From: Methanosarcinales archaeon
Lineage (GTDB): Archaea; Halobacteriota; Methanosarcinia; Methanosarcinales; Methanogasteraceae
Assembly: GCA_030609345.1 (NCBI GenBank)
Contig: JAUWCK010000037.1
Location: 1 to 8,431, forward strand
Length of the DNA: 8,431 nt
Direction: 5' to 3'
Below, piece by piece: positions 5,802-8,431 of the stretch (within the stretch, counting starts at the first letter, position 1; each line of letters starts with the position of its first letter). Under the pieces are notes generated by a model, which saw only the letters and a program-made list of their open reading frames with translations, was not told the DNA's origin and did no database searches. The position numbers were made by a program, and so were the translations under genes.

Positions 5802-6150
5802 ATGTTTGTGATGGGGCATGTCGGCTGCACTCTTGGCATCATGGTGATCATAGCCATGATGGTACCGGGACTCAGAGACAGAATCGATATGCGTTTTGTT
5901 CTGGTAGGTGCGCTGCTGCCAGACATCATAGACAAACCTATCGGAAACATCATATTTGCATCGTCTATCGGATATCACTGGATTTTTCGACAGTGCCGTT
6001 TTGACTATCATAATACATATCCCCTCTTATCATGAGCGTGAGCTTCGAGAGCGACAGCAATTGACTGCCGTTTCACATAGCAATCATATCACCAGCCACT
6101 GCCACCTCGGTCATACCGCCGATGATGGTGCGCTCTGCCAAGTTTATCCA
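5802..6150 (+). pseudogene. Frameshifted, truncated DUF457 (YbcI-like) membrane protein remnant
   Basis: The first frame (5802-6035) gives about 56 residues that read like the N-terminus of the DUF457 membrane metal-dependent hydrolase family: MFVMGHVGCTLG at the start, a hydrophobic segment, then ALLPDIIDKPIGNIIFA. After that the frame stops making sense. Family-like sequence continues in the next frame (about 5980-6110: LTIIIHIPSYHERELRE, then SHCHL), and a further shift near 6110-6125 gives MVRSAKFI, resembling the DRMWRSP-type region that I recall from archaeal members. The 40-80 or more residues expected after it are missing, because the convergent aminotransferase gene ends at 6167. The N-terminal match is fairly clear; the downstream frames are my reconstruction from memory of the family. 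If transcribed and translated, only a 77-residue product ending at 6035 would be made. Confidence 0.5.
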
Positions 6151-6166
6151 GTGTCATGCGATCTCA

Positions 6167-7321
6167 TCATCTGCTCGACTCAACAAACTCCCCGATCCTT
6201 AGAAGTGCCTCCTTTATATCATCCCTTGGTGCAGCATACGAGCACCGCAGGAATCCAGCCCCCGCGTCCCCGAACACATTCCCTGGAACTACCGCCACCC
6301 GCTTCTCAAGCATCAGCCGCTCTGCAAATTCATCCGCGGTCATCCCGGTGCTCGCAATCGATGGGAATGCATAGAACGCGCCTTTTCCCCAGAAACAGTC
6401 AAGCCCGATCTTGTTAAAGCCGCTGATGATCAGATGTCTCCTGCGGTCGTACTCCCTCACCATCCGCTCCATCTCTTCCCTCCCGTTCCGAAGCGCATCG
6501 ATTGCAGCTATCTGCGAGGTGATCGGGGCACAGAGCATGGTGTACTGGTGTATCTTCGTCATCGCTCCGATGATATCACTACTTCCAAGAGCATATCCAA
6601 CCCGAAGTCCGGTCATCGCATGAGACTTTGAAAAACCATTGAACAGAACCGTGTTCGCAATCATTCCGTTTAAGGATGAGAAACAGGTATGTTTTCCGTC
6701 GTACGTGAGTTTATCGTAGATCTCGTCAGAGATAACGATCAGATCGTACTCGGTTGCAACATCTGCAATCTCTTCGAGATCCTTTTTTCCCATCGTTGCG
6801 CCTGTCGGGTTATTCGGGTAATTGATCATGATTGCACGTGTCTTTTCTGTTACCGCATCCTCTATCCGCTCTGCCGTAACCCTGAAATCATTTTCGATGC
6901 CTGTGGCAACTGTAACCGGAACTCCGCCGGCAAAGATCACGGTCGGGACGTAAGAGACGTAGCACGGCTCAGAGATGATGACTTCATCGCCGCGATTCAG
7001 AATCGCACGCATCGCAAGGTCTATCCCCTCACTCACACCGGTCGTGATCAGTATCTCCTCGTTCGGATCGTAGTGGAGTGAGTGATCCCGCAGGAACGTG
7101 TCCGCGATCTCTTCTCGCAACTCAGGGAGTCCTTGATTGGATGTGTACGAGGTATGTCCCTGCTCGAGCGCGTGGATGCATGATTCCCTGATATGCCACG
7201 GGGTCACAAAATCGGGTTCGCCCACGCCGAGCGAGATCACATCCTCAAGTTCATTTGCCAGATCAAAGAACCGACGAATGCCAGACGGCGGCACACTCTG
7301 CACCGTGTCTGAGACTCGCAT
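6167..7321 (-). CDS. Class I/II PLP-dependent amino acid aminotransferase
   Basis: A 384-residue cytoplasmic fold-type I transaminase that moves amino groups between an amino acid and a 2-oxo acid. GVGEPDF (32-38) binds substrate near the N-terminus. NNPTG (170-174) gives N171, and SDEIY (198-202) gives D199, which contacts the cofactor ring nitrogen. SKSHAMTGLRVGY (231-243) carries Lys232, the Schiff-base lysine, and R359 in FLRCSYA is the expected carboxylate-binding arginine. All catalytic residues are present. Aspartate, tyrosine/aromatic and branched-chain enzymes share this fold, so the substrate is undecided. The start at 7321 gives MRVSDTVQSVPPSGIRRFF, a usual family N-terminus, and lies 7 nt after the stop of the Lrp gene; an ATG at 7369 would overlap that gene by 41 nt. 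The gene is the last of a three-gene operon, and the adjacent regulator is the obvious candidate to control or sense its product. Confidence 0.94.
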   Translation of the reverse strand: MRVSDTVQSVPPSGIRRFFDLANELEDVISLGVGEPDFVTPWHIRESCIHALEQGHTSYTSNQGLPELREEIADTFLRDHSLHYDPNEEILITTGVSEGIDLAMRAILNRGDEVIISEPCYVSYVPTVIFAGGVPVTVATGIENDFRVTAERIEDAVTEKTRAIMINYPNNPTGATMGKKDLEEIADVATEYDLIVISDEIYDKLTYDGKHTCFSSLNGMIANTVLFNGFSKSHAMTGLRVGYALGSSDIIGAMTKIHQYTMLCAPITSQIAAIDALRNGREEMERMVREYDRRRHLIISGFNKIGLDCFWGKGAFYAFPSIASTGMTADEFAERLMLEKRVAVVPGNVFGDAGAGFLRCSYAAPRDDIKEALLRIGEFVESSR

Positions 7322-7328
7322 CTGCCTT

Positions 7329-7817
7329 TTATGCAACAATCGGGAGACGCTCTGCGTGCTCTGTTTCATACAGGATCACACCATCCTCCTTGTAGGTCTT
7401 CAGAACGAAATGGGTGGCAGTACTCCGTACCTGCGGCAGGGTCGCAATCTTCTCTGCGACAAAAAACGCAACCTGCTTCATCGATTTGCCGCGCACGGTG
7501 AGCGAGATATCATGATCCCCTGATATCAATCTGACCGATCTAACCTCAGGGAATTTTGAGATGCGGTCTGCAACCACATTGTATCCGGTTTCACGCTCAA
7601 GGGATACTTTTATCTCGATGATCGCATAAACAAACCCATTATCCACCCTGTCCCAGTCGATGATGGTCTTATATTTGCGGATTGTGCCATCTCCTTCCAG
7701 TTGACTTATGCAATCCCTGATCTCCTCGTCCGAGCTGCCAGTAAGGGCTGCAATCTCGCTAATATCGATTTTTGGATCGTTTTCGATGATCTCAAGTATG
7801 TTCTGTACGAGATCCAT
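7329..7817 (-). CDS. Lrp/AsnC family transcriptional regulator
   Basis: A 162-residue DNA-binding protein. Residues 3-48 form the helix-turn-helix domain: helices around ISEIAALTGSSDEEIRDCISQLE (19-41), then the turn GTIRKYKTIID (44-54). Residues 63-140 form the RAM effector domain, with the conserved SGDHDISLTVRG (99-110) and FPEVRSVRLI (89-98), where amino acids normally bind between dimers. A charged tail (about 141-162) follows. Such proteins usually sense amino acids and activate or repress nearby biosynthetic or catabolic genes, and the next gene 7 nt downstream encodes an aminotransferase. GAGGG (7829-7825 on this strand), inside the end of the CBS gene, is the likely ribosome binding site, 7 nt before the ATG, so the genes are translationally linked. 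The effector is not readable from the sequence. Confidence 0.93.
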   Translation of the reverse strand: MDLVQNILEIIENDPKIDISEIAALTGSSDEEIRDCISQLEGDGTIRKYKTIIDWDRVDNGFVYAIIEIKVSLERETGYNVVADRISKFPEVRSVRLISGDHDISLTVRGKSMKQVAFFVAEKIATLPQVRSTATHFVLKTYKEDGVILYETEHAERLPIVA

Positions 7818-7820
7818 CCG

Positions 7821-8405
7821 TTAGCCCTCTATGTATGCAGAGTCGTGGCTGGAATCGGTTGGCTCTCTCCATCTGGCGTCCTTGCAGTCATCACATAGCG
7901 ATCTCCCATCGACGACGATCAGATGGTATGAATACTGCCCGCAGGCATCGCATATACCCTCGAAATCTGATGTCAGTAGGGATTCGCCCTCGGATTCCAT
8001 GAGTTCCCGCAGGGTGTTGCTCATCTCAGAGGATACAGCAACGATGTCCTGACTCGTGATGATGCCGACTAAGGTATCGTTTCGGAATACTGGCAGCCTT
8101 CTGATCTTCTTCGAGAGCATCATCTGAATCGCGTCGCTCACCGGCGTATTCTGATCAATTGTGATCAGCGGAGCCGTCATGATCTCAGAAAGCGGTACTG
8201 TACTCGGTTTCCTGTCATCAGGTATAATCTTGCGTGAGATGTCGCGCTCGGTTATGATACCGACTGGTTTTCCATCTTCTGTAATGACAGCACTTGACCT
8301 ATCATATTTGATCATCTCCTTTGCGATATTCACCAGCGAGTCGCCAATGTCTGCTGTGATCACGCGTGGTGACATGACCTCTTGCACCGGTCTATCAATG
8401 TCCAT
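7821..8405 (-). CDS. Tandem CBS-domain protein with C-terminal zinc ribbon
   Basis: A 194-residue cytoplasmic protein. Two CBS domains are visible: about 5-60 (VGIITERDI, 48-56) and 70-125 (VGIITSQDIV, 113-122). Such Bateman modules usually bind adenine nucleotides or S-adenosylmethionine and act as energy or metabolite sensors. After an acidic linker (about 126-148), four cysteines, CDAC (152-155) and CDDC (171-174), 15 residues apart, form a probable zinc ribbon that could bind nucleic acid or a partner protein. Known archaeal CBS-zinc ribbon proteins have this layout, but their targets are mostly unknown. The ATG is preceded by a perfect AGGAGGT (8418-8412 on this strand) at 6 nt. The stop lies 3 nt before the Lrp gene, which makes this the first visible gene of the operon; its promoter lies beyond the right edge. 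Confidence 0.93.
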   Translation of the reverse strand: MDIDRPVQEVMSPRVITADIGDSLVNIAKEMIKYDRSSAVITEDGKPVGIITERDISRKIIPDDRKPSTVPLSEIMTAPLITIDQNTPVSDAIQMMLSKKIRRLPVFRNDTLVGIITSQDIVAVSSEMSNTLRELMESEGESLLTSDFEGICDACGQYSYHLIVVDGRSLCDDCKDARWREPTDSSHDSAYIEG

Positions 8406-8431
8406 TTACAAACCTCCTGTTTCTTTGCTAC

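Noticed and set aside
5751..6011. Minus-strand 86-codon frame with a His-rich stretch
   Set aside because: The histidines are the antisense of ATG/GTG/ATC-rich codons for a hydrophobic segment; the plus-strand reading has clear family motifs.
5721..6145. Similar short strings GATGATGCGCTCT (after cbiP) and GATGATGGTGCGCTCT (near 6121) as a possible direct repeat flanking the decayed gene
   Set aside because: The match is short and imperfect and does not extend on either side, so chance is more likely than a target-site duplication.
7322..7369. Alternative start of the aminotransferase at 7369
   Set aside because: It would overlap the Lrp gene by 41 nt, and the extra 16 residues do not resemble the family N-terminus, which begins at 7321.

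Overview
The window looks like part of an archaeal chromosome, most probably from a methanogen-related euryarchaeon (the methanogen / anaerobic methanotroph / Syntrophoarchaeum-like groups). The reasons are the cbiP gene, Lrp- and CBS-type regulators of the kind methanogens carry, TATA-like promoter elements at archaeal spacing, GGTGA/AGGAGGT ribosome binding sites, and genes packed into short operons. The lineage is an inference from family resemblance, not a search result.

Layout. (1) Positions 1-2107, plus strand: a small winged-helix regulator, an ABC ATPase and an ABC-2 type permease with gaps of 5 and 1 nt, forming an export operon. Its promoter region holds a TATA-like box (76-82) and a 27-bp near-perfect palindrome (93-119) over the expected transcription start, a strong candidate operator for the regulator. 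(2) 2169-3972, minus strand, convergent with the first operon: an unrecognised 223-aa soluble protein whose 3' end overlaps the start of an amidohydrolase of the cytosine deaminase / ATZ-TRZ superfamily. (3) 3973-4240: a divergent intergenic region with two candidate promoters, a degenerate 9-bp tandem repeat flanked by an inverted repeat, and a compact GC hairpin. (4) 4241-5728, plus strand: cobyric acid synthase CbiP with both catalytic domains intact. (5) 5729-6166: no intact gene; it holds what appears to be a frameshifted, truncated membrane protein of the DUF457 (YbcI-like) family. (6) 6167-8405, minus strand: a tight operon of a tandem-CBS protein with a C-terminal zinc ribbon, an Lrp/AsnC regulator and a class I/II PLP aminotransferase.

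How the parts work together. The first operon probably exports a compound or lipid and is controlled by its own regulator. CbiP serves corrinoid synthesis. The last operon links a probable nucleotide sensor (CBS) and an amino-acid-type sensor (Lrp) to an amino acid aminotransferase. I see no sign of phage, transposase, CRISPR or defence genes. The most interesting items are the palindromic operator, the unrecognised protein coupled to the amidohydrolase, the CBS-zinc ribbon/Lrp/aminotransferase operon, the intergenic repeats, and the decayed gene.
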